Below, piece by piece: positions 1-13,041 of a stretch of DNA of 64,000 nucleotides. Position numbers and translations under genes: made by a program. The DNA is taken from positions 6,609,157-6,673,156 of the forward strand of contig CM022679.1 of NCBI GenBank assembly GCA_012295275.1. Reading direction: 5' to 3'. The stretch's first letter is position 1; each line of letters begins with the position of its first letter. The notes below the pieces were generated by a model that was given only the letters and a program-made list of their open reading frames with translations, was not told the origin of the DNA and searched no databases. This DNA is from Chrysomallon squamiferum (Eukaryota > Mollusca > Gastropoda > Neomphalida > Peltospiridae).

Positions 1-1215
1 TTCTCCCATGTAAAACTACTAACTTCTTATATAGAATTTTATAAAGAATCATTAAATATTGATTAATATATATTTTTTTAAATTTAGACTTTTCAAGCAT
101 ATTGTACAAAATATTGAGACAAAAAGAATGGGTATAATGTAATAAGACAAACAGAAACAAACAAACAAACACACACAAAATGTTCCAGGAATTATTTTAA
201 ATGGTAAATTATTCTGTTACCCTAAAAACAAAAAACACTGCAGAGATATTTTAGACAAGTGATTTAAAAGACAACAGAACAAAATACAAAACTGAAAGAG
301 CAATCAGAAATGAAATAAACAAACAAAAATATTTATAAATAAAAAATAAAATAAAATAAAAGTGAGAAATGAAAAAGTAGTAAGTCCACACATGACATTA
401 AAAATTAGAACATCACAGAGTAAATACTTTGGGCTGAATGTCTCATTACAAAAATTAGGACAATCAAAATTTGAAGGACTTACTTAATTTAAATAATTTT
501 TTATATAAATATTTAATCAAGTTTAATGTTGAGTTATTTATTATGTAATGAACTGTCAGGTACTGTGCATGGTGAAAACCATTTAAGTAAGAATCTGATT
601 AAAATTAAAAATCGTAAATAGGCAGAAGTTGTTTTTTTAACTGGACAAAACTGTTAATAACTTATGACAAATAAAATCTGATAGCTATAAGAACTGCATA
701 AGTTAAGAATATTTTTCATTGATGTGTACTTGACTAAACAAATATAAAAAATAAAAAATAAAACACTTAGGTACTAGTAATTATTTTCCACACCAATTAA
801 ACACCGATTATTGATAGACCAAAAATAATTTATTAAAAAAGCAATCACTGCCACAAACCTGGAAGATAATAGCAGTTTTTGAAAACAAAAATTTTATTAT
901 TAATATTACTTTAGATTTACACAACATGGATTCTTGATTGGAAACAGATCACATGGAATACATACATGCAATTTATATTCATGTTTAATTTGTAACTGTT
1001 TGCTTTTGTTTCTAACTCATTTAAATTAAAACAAAATAATAGTCTTTGTTTCATATTATTTTACAAAATTAAAGAAAACATTTCTTGACTTTACTCATTT
1101 TGATGAAACATTTATTGTTTCATTAAACTAATTTAATTTTATTAATAAACTTCAAAAGTAATATTTTCATTTTTATAATTATATATTAGCTAATAAGAAA
1201 TAAAAATAATGAACT
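1..1215. other. AT-rich non-coding stretch, no gene seen
   Basis: I see no exon with plausible splice sites and a coding frame on either strand. This should be the downstream (3') side of the minus-strand C-type lectin gene, most likely intron sequence, because that gene's later exons have not appeared yet. Confidence 0.5.
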
Positions 1216-1415
1216 NNNNNNNNNNNNNNNNNNNNNNNNNNNNNNNNNNNNNNNNNNNNNNNNNNNNNNNNNNNNNNNNNNNNNNNNNNNNNNNNNNNNN
1301 NNNNNNNNNNNNNNNNNNNNNNNNNNNNNNNNNNNNNNNNNNNNNNNNNNNNNNNNNNNNNNNNNNNNNNNNNNNNNNNNNNNNNNNNNNNNNNNNNNNN
1401 NNNNNNNNNNNNNNN
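1216..1415. other. Assembly gap (200 N)
   Basis: A run of exactly 200 unknown bases, which looks like a scaffold gap of nominal size. A missing exon of the C-type lectin gene could lie within it. Open frames that span it are artefacts. Confidence 0.97.
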
Positions 1416-1840
1416 TAAAATAATAATTCAAGATACAAACCCAATTTTTTTTTTAATTAGTTATCAAAAGAAAACATTTTAATTTTATGATTTTGGTGGA
1501 AGTATGGATTGGGAACAATAGTTTGATATAATTACAGAAGATAATTTTCTTTACAAGAATTTTACAACACAATGTTTACATGTACCATTTACAAAGAACT
1601 GAACCTGACAAAGGCCAGACATTAAAACACATGACAACAATAAACAAATAAAGCACAAAACAAATTATAATGACACAAATTTTTTACACTCATGAGTGTA
1701 TTTTTCTGTTTACTGATTAATATCTTGACATGTATATATTAGTGAATGAGAGATAAAAACCCGATATATATAAAATTTACAATATCCTCCAGAACTCCAG
1801 ATGAAATAGCAGAATAAGCTGTTATAGTTAATGTAATTAC
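1416..1840. other. Non-coding stretch, probable lectin intron
   Basis: It follows the donor of lectin exon 4 on the minus strand. I see no further C-type lectin motif, such as a WND-like segment or the later conserved cysteines. Confidence 0.45.
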
Positions 1841-1935
1841 CAATCCAGAATTTAGTCTTTCCTTTTGAGTCAGCAAATTTGCCAACATCTTCAGTTTCAT
1901 AATAATCAGTAACTGTTGCCAGTTCAGATCCATAG
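1841..1935 (-). CDS. C-type lectin exon 4 (CTLD core)
   Basis: The acceptor ...CTTTAG precedes the exon and the donor GTAATT follows. The frame reads SYGSELATVTDYYE and ends FWIG, the typical alpha2 to beta2 part of a CTLD. The length is 95 nt and the exon ends in phase 1. It is the last lectin exon I can identify before the N gap. Confidence 0.75.
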
Positions 1936-4404
1936 CTAAAGTAGAGAGAAAAAACAAATAATAATAAGAAAAAATTACAACAAAAGTACACCACAATACA
2001 GCTACCATTTTTGTATTTATTTTTTTTATTTTAAATTTTGTTTTGAATTATATTAGTAAAAAAAATTAAAACTATAATTAAATGGAGAAAAACAAGTCTG
2101 ATCATATTCAGAAAAAAATGAAGAAAAAAGTAAAGATGTTTGTATTAAAATTAGAGGTTTAGAAAACAGTGCAATGAAATTATCAATTTGGAAAATTAGT
2201 TTCTCAGATTTCATTATTTTTGAGTTGACTAATTCAATGAAGAAAAACAAAAAAGAATTCCAATATTGTTATTGTCCAAAATGCACTCTTTGATTTAAAG
2301 AGATTCACTGTACCTGTTTACCTGTTTACCTGTTTTAAATGTAATTAACATCATCACTCAGTTCTATCTCTCTGTCTATCTCTCTATCTATCTAACTACC
2401 TATCTAACTATACATCTATTTAATAATTCTATATGCATATATGTGTATGTGTGTTTTATATATATGTTTTATATATATACATACATACATACATACATAC
2501 ATATACACACACACACACACACATATATATGTGTGTGTGTGTATGTATGTATATATATATATATATGAAGATGGTTGGAGAATATTAATAAACTGTCATG
2601 TAAATTACATTAAGAATATGTGATTTCTTGCATCAACAAAAAGATTAATAATTTCATCATAAAATATTGTAAAAAATTGGTAACTTCATGTACAAACCTA
2701 AAAACATTCTATATAAAATATGAAACTGACCTGTTTGTGGAATAAGTTTTTTTTAGAATATAGCTAGAACTTGAAAGATATGTCATGCATCAGTAAGAGT
2801 TAAACCCTGTGGCATATAAATCAAATTCACTTTTTGCAAATCAAACAGATTTCATATAAATAGATATCTCCAAAGGATCACAGAGATAAAGAAAACAATT
2901 TCCTTTCTTACCTCTTGCATACTTTTGCTGCACTTTCCCATGGTGATAAAGATGTAAAGAGTCTGTAACACTGTACTCCTATGTTTGTCCAGCCTGTAAA
3001 ACAATAAATTTTGTGAAAAATGAAAATTAAAACTGAGTTTTTGGGGTTGTTTTTTATCCTTATTATCTAAATATATAATAAAAATATTTCCTTATCTTTC
3101 GACGTCATAATTCATACTGGGCAATCGTTGTGCATTTATATTTTTTGTTTATGATATTTAACTGATTCAGACAACGGTATAGCTTTTTGTACAAGAATTA
3201 TGTTTTTTTTTTGTTTGTGTTTTTTGTGGTTTTTTGACATCTCTGTCAAGTTCTGAATATTTTACTATCATTTAAGTGGTCTAATTATAAATATTTCTTT
3301 TTAAAAAAAAAAAAAAAATAAAAAAAAAAAAACCTCACCTGGTTGACAATCAACATTTGTTGTCAGAGCATCTGTCTGTAAAAAACAATATAATATGATA
3401 TAATAGAATGGAATAGAGCCCCACTGGCTAATCCTATATTCGTTTAATATCAGCATCATAATAACAGCCGTTTTGTTTTGTAAATTCATGAATTCATGAC
3501 TTATAGAATGACTTCTCTATATTGTAGGTTAATCAGATATTTTAAATATTTGTTTAAAATTTACTGTTCCAATTAGAAGGCAACCAAATGTTATTGTAGG
3601 ACAAGTTGATATTGCTACAGTAAGCAACAGGGGGAAGATGGGTAAAAGGATCCAGAGAATGAAACGAAAACAAAAATTCAAGTTAAAATATTCACTGACA
3701 CATAAATGATACAGCAATCCATTCATATACAAACATTTATATATTTTAATATTCCACACGATTTCGTGTCATTGCTATTAACAACAATAAAAAGAACACA
3801 TAAATTGAAAATCCTCTGCAAAACTGTACAACATTAAGAACAGTTAACAAAAATGTAAAAGATCAGGTGTGCTCGGCTTTGAAAAAATAAAATAAAAAAG
3901 TTTCTATATTTAAAACATCAGAAATAAAATAAAATAATAATACATATATATATCTGCTATTCTGTCCGCTTTCCAACCATCTATTTCTAATTTAATCCCA
4001 AAATAACATAGCAGTCATGGTTTGTATGTATGTATATATATATATTATACATAAGCTACTAAGATCAAACACAATCCGGAGAAGATACAATAACTAATAA
4101 AAAAATTGTATCAGTGACTTAGAAAACTGAAGAGTTTACTTTCATCTTTAATTATGTAAAGTTTATTGTTTTTCTGATCAAATGATTAATCAAATATATA
4201 CATTCTGTTGGTTTTGGGGTGTTTTTTTTGCATAAGGTATTTGTAAATGCTACGTTTTACTAATGCATAAATTCGAAAACTTTAAAATTCAAATTAAAAG
4301 GTTATTGGCTTCAAAATAGTAAATAAAGTATGCAGACGGGTATCCCACACAGATTAGAAGTAAACTCAGGGCATTTTTTTTTATTTAAAATAAAATTTTT
4401 TAAA

Positions 4405-4440
<36 letters not shown>

Positions 4441-7400
4441 AATTAAAATATATATAAAAAAAATGCGAAGAAAAAAAAAAAAAAAAAAAACTTTCTTTAA
4501 CGTAATAACAAACAGCGAAATTTGCATTTAAAATTTGTATTTTGTTGTGTTCCTTTGTGACAGCTTTTTTTCTTTACTGTTTGTTCTCAGGACCAAACTG
4601 CATGCAAGAACAAAATTCAAGCGTGACGTTTTCGTCGTGCATCACTGACGATAATTACAGGAACAGGGACTTTATAAAAAGCCTTGAATAAAAAAAGAAT
4701 TTGGGTGGTGAAAGCATCGTGGCGGTTGGCAGCAGTAGGTTGGGGTGAACATCGTGACTGTTGTTGATGGATAAATCATCCAGTTTCGTTTTTTCTTTCA
4801 TTTCTTTGTTGTTTTGACGGGTACATACTTTTGTAATGTTTAACACTTGAATGCGTAACATGAAAAGCTAACACAGAGTATTATATTCATCTGAACTAAC
4901 CTTTAGAATTAGAATCGACGAAGAATGAAGTAACTAAATACAAGTCTATCGTGACATGACACATGTTTCATTTTGTAGGTTGCTTAAGTATATTCTATAA
5001 TATTTGCGAGATTTGGAAATCTAATTTATTTTTCCAAGCAAAATAATAACAAGAAATCTGAACGATGAACTTAACAACAGACTCATTAGGATTTATGATA
5101 ATTAACGTATAACAATAGAATGCATCCTACCCTTTTTTCTTGTAAAGTATCAGTCACACAGCGAAAACAAAAGTGAATTCGCTAAATGCTATTGAGTTAA
5201 AGATAATCGTAATTATCTACTGATATACCATCTGTGATTACAAAACAGGAGGTTATCATCAAAACAAGACAAAACAAAATAAAAAATAAACAAACAAACA
5301 AACAAACAAAGATAAAAAAAATAAAATAAAGAGCAACCCCCGCCTAAAATAAAAGGGTAATTGGGTTTGTGAACTGTAAGAAAATTATAATACTTTTTAC
5401 TCATCAGTTTTATTATTTTTAATAATAATTTTTTTTCTTTAAATCTAACTAATTATTTTCCCCTGTTAATTTCTTAACATCAGTGATTTACTTTACACGT
5501 TCCTTTTTTTCTTTCTTTTTAAATTCGTTTCCTTTTTATACTTTCACAAGCTATTATTTTGTAGACACGACCTTTTTGATGGTGTTACTCATTTTTCGGA
5601 CAATAATTGACCTCCAGGCTCCCGAACCTGTGCAAGCAACAACGTATTGTCCTTCTTCATGACCTTGGTCAATCGTTCACCGAAGAAGAAAAACAATGTC
5701 ACCGGGTGATGCAGGTGCTTCTCGGGTAACCCATGTTGTTGTTTTTTTTTTATTGATAATTATTTGATTAACAAGATATGCTGATTTTATTTTAGAATTG
5801 AAAACCAACATACTTATAAAACACGCTCTTAATTATCTGGTTCTGATATGCATGATGGATATTCACCAATAGCTTTTGTAGTAAACTTTAATTTTATGTG
5901 TAAAGCAAAATTAAACAAAACGGGACTTATCGGGATTTGTAGCTCGATAATTATACATTTTGCCTCAGACTTTATGTTCATTGGATTGATCTTTCTTGTG
6001 GCCTTCTCTGGAATAATTTCTGTATGAACAGCCTTTTCTTTATATCTTTTTTAAATTTTAATAAATGATCTATTTTGCCCATAACTGTTAATATGTTGTC
6101 CATTGGCTGGCGAAACCGGGATTCTTCTCTCATGTAATTATTATTCACAATGAATGACCGACGCCTGTTAACCATCAATACAGAAGTATTTATTCCTTCG
6201 ACATTAAACAAAAATACATTATCAATCTATTTGCTAATATACAAAAAATACTTACCTTGAAAAAAAAAAAAAAAAAAATAAAAAAAAAAAAAATCAGCAA
6301 GGTTTTAAATAAAGTCCATTTATTTTTGTATAGTTTAAACAGGTTTGTTTGTTCATATTAATTATTACTAGATAAGTATTTTTATATTTCAGTATGATGC
6401 GACACGAATGCTGTATAATGGCGACTGGTTGTGAAATAAAGATTAATAAAGTAAATATACATAAGCTGATAATTACATTCGAGAATTCCATAAACATTGT
6501 TAAAGGCAACAAAGTAAGATCATTTAAACACATTGGGGAGTTTTGTAAATGACCACCTCAATAACTTATTTTGAATTCGAATGAAAAATATATTTTGAGT
6601 AAAGCGGTCAAAAAGAAAGAAAAACAGACAGAGAGATGGCAGGTTTGTGGACAGTCATTTCACAATTGCTATGACAACCGTCATTCTCAGATTTATCGTT
6701 TTCCCGAATGAATTAAATTTATTCATCCTCCCATAACGTATTAAAATCAGTACTGGCTAACGATTTCAATCAGTTACTGTAATCCGCGTCAGTAAAAGAG
6801 CGCGTTTATATCTGTTACATAACCAGACTGCCGACAACCCAGTCACGGCTAAAATTTCATAATAATACCACTGAGTAAGACATTTTAATTGTGATATTTT
6901 ATGATCACCCATAAAACAATTCAATGAATAATGGCGACTTGGTGTGTTATTTTTCACAACCGGTAATTTAAGCTCAACCCATGTGGTGGATCGAATCAAA
7001 ACCAAAAGGTTTATTACTTTCAGGAAAAGGACGATTATTTAGTTTTTATTCAGTTAAAAGATAGATCTTTTGTGGAACTATTTGCTTCCATAAAGCAGAA
7101 TATATGTCTTATCAATGACTTTCCGATGGTTAACTAGCACTTTGTTTTTTATCCTAACAGTTTGCTGCTGATAATCATTTTTATCTCTCTCAAAAAAAAA
7201 AAAAAAAAAAAAAAAAAATATTATCCAAAGGTCAAAGTTAGTAGGCTTTCTTCTTACAATATTCATTGGCTGTCGATATTTTAGATTGTATAATACGATA
7301 TCAAAGGTGTGGCTAACACCTGACGTTTCTGCTAACCCGTTCTACCGGTTTAGAAATAAAAATAGACGGGATTTCGAGATGTAAATGAATCAACTGATGC

Positions 7401-8733
7401 GAGAAGCAAAAACACTAGCAGTTTACAATGACTATGTTTTCCTTATTTCCTACTCGAAAAAATACTAACAGCTATTTTTGCTTTTTGGTAAGCAGCCACA
7501 TGTTTACTTGAAAAAAAAAACACACAAAAAAAAAACCGATAAAAAACCTTTGCCCAGTATTTAACCGTTCGATTCATTAAACTTTGTTAACTAACAGACA
7601 AAAGAGAGTCGTGGTTATGGCAGAATGCCTTTACTTATTGTTTACAATTTATTAGCCTCTAAGTTATATTACATGATACTCGAAAGAAATTTTTTGTACT
7701 CTCTGCAATTACGGTACGATGTCAGGTTTATCAAAATTATGGAACTGTTTTTTGTTGTTGTTTTTTTGTGGGGGGTTTCTTTTTTTTTTTTTTTTTTTAG
7801 TGTATATATATTATGCCCTGTTCTTGCAGATAAAGGATTAAACTGAATGATATTTATATATTTATTTTCTAACACTGTACAGAACATTAATTACTCATAT
7901 ATCTTTTGACAGTTAAAAAACTTAAGCTTTGTTTTCCTTTAAGTAAACAATTCATTCCTTTCCAGACTGGAAATTCTTTCTTATTGTAAAGTTATTGTTA
8001 ACTAGATCATACAAAATAAGAGGCTTGTCGATCTTTCTAAGGCTAAGTACTCATGCATGATCAACCAAGCCGAAACTCCAATGCAAAGGCAATACTAAAT
8101 TGTATAGGACCTTATATATTATTACCATGCGGTTTAAATAACTAGAAATTATTAGATTTATAAATGTAAGTCCAGTGTCGTGCCTAATTTTCATCACGAT
8201 ATCTTTCAATTTTTCTCCATTTAGATCCTTTTCTTATAATTTTAGTACGTTTTTCATCCGCTGTCCTGTCCGCTTTCCAACCATCTATTTCTAATTTAAT
8301 CCCAAAATAACATAGCAAAGTCATAGCTTTGTATATGAGAATCGATCTCAGCTTTGCTCAGATGCACAAAAAATTTGTTTGTTCTGTTTTAGGGATAGTA
8401 TCTTTCTTTGGCAGTATCAAAAGTGAAAATAATTATTCTTTCATATAATTCATCAAAATTAATGCATTTTAAATATCCAGTTAGTGTTCACAATCATTCG
8501 AAGTTGGAATTGTGCACATGCTAACACGAACTATATATTTAAAAAAAATTTTGTTTAAGATTGCTGCAGATACACATATTTGAATCAGCCGTAAAACAGT
8601 GAAATTAACTGCTTGCTACATTTATTTCCACAATTTAAAGTAATAACAGATTATGTTTTTATAAAGAAATAAAACTTACCGTTTTGATTAGATTAGCTAG
8701 CAGAAAAATGACGAACAGATGTAACAAAGTCAT
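1841..8733 (-). CDS. Secreted C-type lectin, 5' part of gene (four exons)
   Basis: Four phase-compatible exons on the minus strand (8680..8733, 3339..3375, 2912..2993, 1841..1935) encode 89 complete codons of a C-type lectin-like protein. An N-terminal hydrophobic signal peptide is followed by a short linker with a first Cys (VDCQPGW). The first half of a CTLD follows: CYRLF, then W..A...C, then ELATV and FWIG. These match the conserved start of carbohydrate-recognition domains (first Cys pair, the LA.V strand and the FWIG core). The second half, with the calcium/sugar motifs (EPN or QPD, WND), lies beyond the left edge or in the N gap, so sugar specificity and any extra domains are unknown. 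The start is the only ATG giving a signal peptide directly before a good donor. The product is probably a secreted or membrane-bound glycan-binding protein. Confidence 0.75.
1936..2911 (-). other. Lectin intron 3
   Basis: An AT-rich intron with (TA)n/(CA)n/(TG)n microsatellites at about 2470-2570. I see no other feature. Confidence 0.6.
2912..2993 (-). CDS. C-type lectin exon 3 (CTLD start)
   Basis: 82 nt between the acceptor TTTACAG and the donor GTAAGA. It encodes GWTNIGVQCYRLF, then SPWESAAKVCK. The CY start, the W..A...C spacing and the GW lead-in are hallmarks of the N-terminal CTLD strand and helix alpha1. Confidence 0.78.
3339..3375 (-). CDS. C-type lectin exon 2 (linker)
   Basis: 37 nt; acceptor TTTTTACAG and donor GTGAGG. 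It encodes TDALTTNVDCQPG, the short mature N-terminus carrying the first cysteine of a long-form CTLD. Phase 0 in and phase 1 out, matching both neighbours. Confidence 0.7.
3962..4013 (+). repeat. Dispersed repeat, copy 1
   Basis: A 52-bp block that starts ctgtccgctttccaacc and recurs at 8265..8316 with no difference that I can see. Similarity continues more weakly for about 15-20 bp downstream. The family is unknown. Confidence 0.75.
8265..8316 (+). repeat. Dispersed repeat, copy 2
   Basis: Second copy of the 52-bp block at 3962..4013, in the same orientation. Both lie in lectin intron 1. Confidence 0.75.
8680..8733 (-). CDS. C-type lectin exon 1 (signal peptide)
   Basis: 54 nt, 18 codons: MTLLHLFVIFLLANLIKT, a classic short hydrophobic signal sequence, followed at once by the donor GTAAGT. 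It ends in phase 0 and joins exon 2 in frame. Confidence 0.72.
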
Positions 8734-8794
8734 TTCTGATATGTTTTCTTTTTCAGGATATCAATTTTTAAACTTCACAAGAATTCATTTGAAA

Positions 8795-8802
8795 CTTATA
8801 AA
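8795..8802 (-). promoter_or_regulatory. Candidate TATA element of the lectin gene
   Basis: TTTATAAG on the minus strand about 60 bp upstream of the exon-1 ATG. The spacing would put transcription start near 8770 and give a 5' UTR of about 40 nt. No clear initiator is visible. Confidence 0.3.
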
Positions 8803-8829
8803 TCCGTCAAGTCACATGGACAGCAGCCT

Positions 8830-9240
8830 TTTAACTTTATTTTAAAGGTAAACGGGTTCGAGAGACACCGCCCGTTTTAATTCCAAGCTCGGACTATCTC
8901 CTAACCGTGTGTGAAGCTCCCGAAACAATTCCACGAGACACTCGGGTACAGTTGACTCTGCTCAACGTTCCTATGGTTCTTCACGGGTGACGTGGTATGA
9001 ACGAGAGAGGGGATATAGGGTTTCTTCCGAACGGATTTGCGAAGAGCCCAAAAATTAAGGAGCTTCTGCCAGAAGGTGTATTTTACGACACAGAACAAAG
9101 CCAGCTATCTTGGGCGGGTCTTCTGTTTCTGCGGGTGTGTAATCACATGGTCGGCATACCATGGTTGAGTGAACAACGGTTCATTTATTATTGTTATTTG
9201 AATACGACCTGTAACACTGGGGATGACGTATATAACTGAC
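8830..9240. other. GC-richer segment upstream of the lectin gene
   Basis: This stretch has clearly more G+C and CpG than its surroundings and lies directly upstream of lectin exon 1. It may be promoter-proximal regulatory DNA. It also happens to be open for about 80 codons on the plus strand (8997..9239), but that frame has no family signature and no splice context, so I do not call it a gene. Confidence 0.3.
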
Positions 9241-10193
9241 GCTAAAACTTTTCACCCATATTATATTGTTACGAGATGGTCACGTATGTGAATAATCCAC
9301 ACCCAAAATACTTGGCCAATACATATATGTTAGTAAACAATTGTCAACAAATACTGTTTGCTAAAACCTACAATTCATTCAAGTACTACAAAAATAATTC
9401 TCTTTAATTATCTAAGTTTGCATTTAGCCGATTAACAGTTGTTCTTTTTGTGAATTATGCGGACTCTGCAGATAGCTTTTCAGACATTACCATTATTCTA
9501 GTGTCCGGCTCGTAGTTCAGTCGATTAAATAAGTTTCCGTGTTCTTGTCATGTCTTCGCACATAAGCCGATGATCATTCACAAACGTATTAACAACCTTT
9601 CTTTTTCCTTTTTTTTTTTTTTTTTTTTTGTTTGTTTGTATTGTAGAACGGTATAACGTCCGTAATTCATTTATAAGCTTTATTCTGTAAGGAATTTTTT
9701 ATCTCGTTATATTCATAAACCTACTGGCGGTCAGTTATTATTCGCTATCAATAAACCATTACTCTACTTGGTGTCAGTGTTTTGTGAGATCCGTGCGGCT
9801 GCGAAGACTGAAATGTGTGTTCAGTGTGAAAAGTGGAAGATAACTGTCCGACTCCCAAATATCTAACCAGTAGGCTATACAAACAGCATTCGCTGGTTTT
9901 CTTTAGAGAGCACTCGGTGCTCAAACTTAGAGATAGCCAGGTGTATTTGTTTTCTCTTCTTTTTTTCAGTATTATGTAATACTCTGTGATAATATATACG
10001 ATGTACAAATATTATTATATTATTTTTTCCCATTACGTCTAGGACGGAGTGACAAACATTCCACGTTAGAAAGGTTAATGGGATATTTGTGTACACGCCT
10101 ATAAATATCGACATTTTGTGATTCAGATAGCTGAAGGGAAAGGTAATATTCACGTCTAACAACAACAACGAATAATAATAAAAAATAATAATC

Positions 10194-10228
<35 letters not shown>

Positions 10229-12440
10229 GAAAGCAGTAAAATATTAGTGATTTAGAAATTTTTCTATTTTAAAAATAGTGCATGCGGCAAAGAAATGTAG
10301 AGAAACGACCGACGCTTACAAACGAACATATTATATTCTTCTACACAGAGAAATAGACAGGCAGACACAGAGATAGTTGTTTTACCATAAATTAATAGTG
10401 GTGTAATAAAGCGAAATACTTATTAATAAAAAGTAAAAGAAAAAAAAAAAAACCGTAAAACAAACATGAATTCACATCATGATTCTGATAAGCAAACAAA
10501 ACCGTCCACAAAACTTCATAAGAACATTTGGTTTGTATCGTGTTAAATTTCGTTAACATACCTAACAATTCTCTCAGGCTATAATTTATGTATTTAATTC
10601 CCTGGAGATATAAAATATGTAAAACACATTGCGCAAAAGCATTTCAGAAACCCAATCCTATGTGACAATCTTTGCTGTCTGTCCCATACAATAACAACAC
10701 GCAATAAAACACAGGGAGACTATTTAGTTTCAAAGATATCTAAAAATCTTAGATAACTGGTTGCCAGCAGAAACTGATACGGATGGATAATTATGGAATC
10801 TCGAGTACATCGCTATACTGTTGACAGTTCAGTGAATAATATCTCATAGATCCTCGTACCACAGTAATCAAGAAACATTGTTCCTATTTCTCCTCGAAAA
10901 TAAGAAAAAAAAAAAAAAAGAGATTTGACTGTTTTTTAAACTTACTTTCTTGAAAATTCCTTAGTTCAAACCTTTGACATCAGTCCACATTTTAATTTTT
11001 TTTTTTTTTTTTTGAAGGTCCTTTGACTTTTAAGAGTCATGTTAATGTTATTCTGTTATTCAGTGGGATCTCTGGGAACGGCTTACTTATATTATATTCC
11101 AGTCTTTTGTATGCGGTATACTTTACACTGAACTGAGCGTTTTTAAACTACCCACCTGATAACACAATTTGAAATTTCTGTGAGAGAACAAAATGTGCAT
11201 GTGTTGTACGTATATATGGATGGATGTATGCATGTACGCATGTTTGTATACATGTATATGTGTATGAATGCGTGTGTATATTTATGCAAGCAAATATGTA
11301 TCTCTTTGTGTATATGTATGTACGTATACATGTGTTTAAATGGGTATACCCGCTTGTGAGAATGTATGTGTCTATGTGTTTTGTAAACGTATTAAATAAA
11401 ACGCACATTCACACAGTTTACTTGCTAATTTTCATGTTTACAAAAATTTATATTCAGTAAATTTTTAGCATTCAGGTTATTATATAATTCAAGGATTTGT
11501 AATAATCAATCATTTTTTTTTCTTATTCAGATTACCTCCTTGTTATGTGGTGAGAAAGCATAGCTTTCAACAAAAGCCTTATATAATAATTATGTTACAA
11601 AGAAACTAAACTATTAACTCTAAGATCATATTCAGAAATTCGTCTATGACAGACTCTGATCAAGTATAAATTCGAATAAAGTTTTCTAATTGTCTTACGT
11701 AAAATGTGTTTCAAGAAGATATAATAGTTAACAAAATTTAGGTAGTATTCAGTTACTTTCATGCAAGATTATACAAAGAACTGCTTTCAACAAAAGTCTT
11801 TTATTAACTTTATATAATATTACAAGTAGCTGTAACAATCAGCTATAAAACTTATATCATACTGAGATCTACAACTGAGTTAGACTGTAATAAACCATAA
11901 CTCTCAAAAGAGCCTTATATTGTTTCATGATTATCTTTTTAGATATTTATTAAGGGAAGAGAAAATAAAAATAGTAAAGAGTCCATGTCGTTTAAAAAAA
12001 AAAAAAAAAAAGTTTTTTATATCTGTTCACATCTGCATGTTGTTGTTTTTATTTTATTTTTTCCCCACACAACTAGCGCAATCCCCCCAAAAATAACAGC
12101 ATATAAACATAGTCAAATAAATAAATACACAAATCAATAAATAAATAAAATAAAGTAAATTAATTCCCCCCCAAGAAATTTATTTAATATTAATAAGTAA
12201 ATTTAATAATAATAATTTAAAAAACAAATAAATAAATAAAAATAAATCTATCTAAAAATAGCTAAATTTAAATAAATTGTATAAAAAGACTAGACTAGAC
12301 TAGACTAGACTAGAATAAACAAATGACCAAACTAAGTAATAAATAAATAAATGATAAATTAACTAAACATCAAACAAGACACCTCTATATCTATAGTCGG
12401 ATCTATAATCAAACCATACTGGCGGTTTTCAGATTTCAGG
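9241..12440. other. Intergenic region, no gene seen
   Basis: AT-rich DNA with poly-A/T tracts (about 9608-9629 and 10195-10225) and TG/TA-rich microsatellite around 11200-11390. At 11560-11920 three loosely similar segments repeat a 'ctttcaacaaaag.ctt' core. No coding exon is supportable. Confidence 0.5.
12286..12314. repeat. (GACTA)n pentanucleotide microsatellite
   Basis: About five tandem copies of gacta. Confidence 0.9.
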
Positions 12441-13002
12441 ATTACATTTAATAACGAGGGGTGGAGTGGAAAACAATAAAAGACGTAACATTTAGTTAGA
12501 GCTGGAAAACGTCGACATTATACCACTATAAATATGACAGATTTCTCTTTTATTGCGGTTTTAACTTTGAATAAATGAATAATTCGCCAACGCTCTGTAT
12601 TCAATAGGTTCAGCAATGTGGATACGTTAGAAATTTGACAGTGTTAATTCGAAGCTATGTACCGCGTCATGAATGGTTTATCCTGAGTGGAATGAGCTTT
12701 CACATCTATTGGAAATGTATGGAAAATATTTCGGGATACTAATGGAACGGAGCTATTAAAATTAAAAATATAAAATTGTCAATTAAAAAATTAATCAGTC
12801 ATTCATTGCGTAGTGTTCAGTGAATCCTTCTAAAAATATTAACCCCCCCACACAAAAATATCCACACACCCACCCACACAAATAAAAAAATAAAAAATAA
12901 AATAAATACAGACACATATACTAGATCAAGGTTGTCTAATATACACGCTTTTATATAGCATTCCACTCCGTCTTATAAAAATAATAATAAAAATAATAAT
13001 AA

Positions 13003-13041
<39 letters not shown>

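Larger units (their letters stand above)
3376..8679 (-). other. Lectin intron 1 (about 5.3 kb)
   Basis: Long AT-rich intron with poly-A tracts (about 4404-4438, 6260-6292 and 7192-7218) and one copy each of a 52-bp dispersed repeat near both ends. A short GC-richer island at about 5590-5720 gives a 38-codon minus-strand frame (EGQYVVACTGSGAWR), but it has an upstream in-frame stop and no family match that I recognise. No other coding signal is seen. Confidence 0.5.

Noticed and set aside
2470-2570. Direct repeats of regular spacing that might suggest CRISPR-like arrays, here and in the repeat-exon region
   Set aside because: Simple microsatellites here and protein-coding exon duplications there; the context is eukaryotic.
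5590-5720. Short frame with EGQYVVACTGSGAWR in lectin intron 1
   Set aside because: Upstream in-frame stop, no convincing acceptor and no known family. Kept only as a remark on the intron.
8997-9239. 80-codon plus-strand frame upstream of the lectin gene
   Set aside because: No domain signature, and it lies in a GC-richer stretch where long chance frames are expected.
9501-9550. Possible tRNA-like A box (ggctcgtagttcagtcgatt)
   Set aside because: No B box at the right distance and no cloverleaf pairing.
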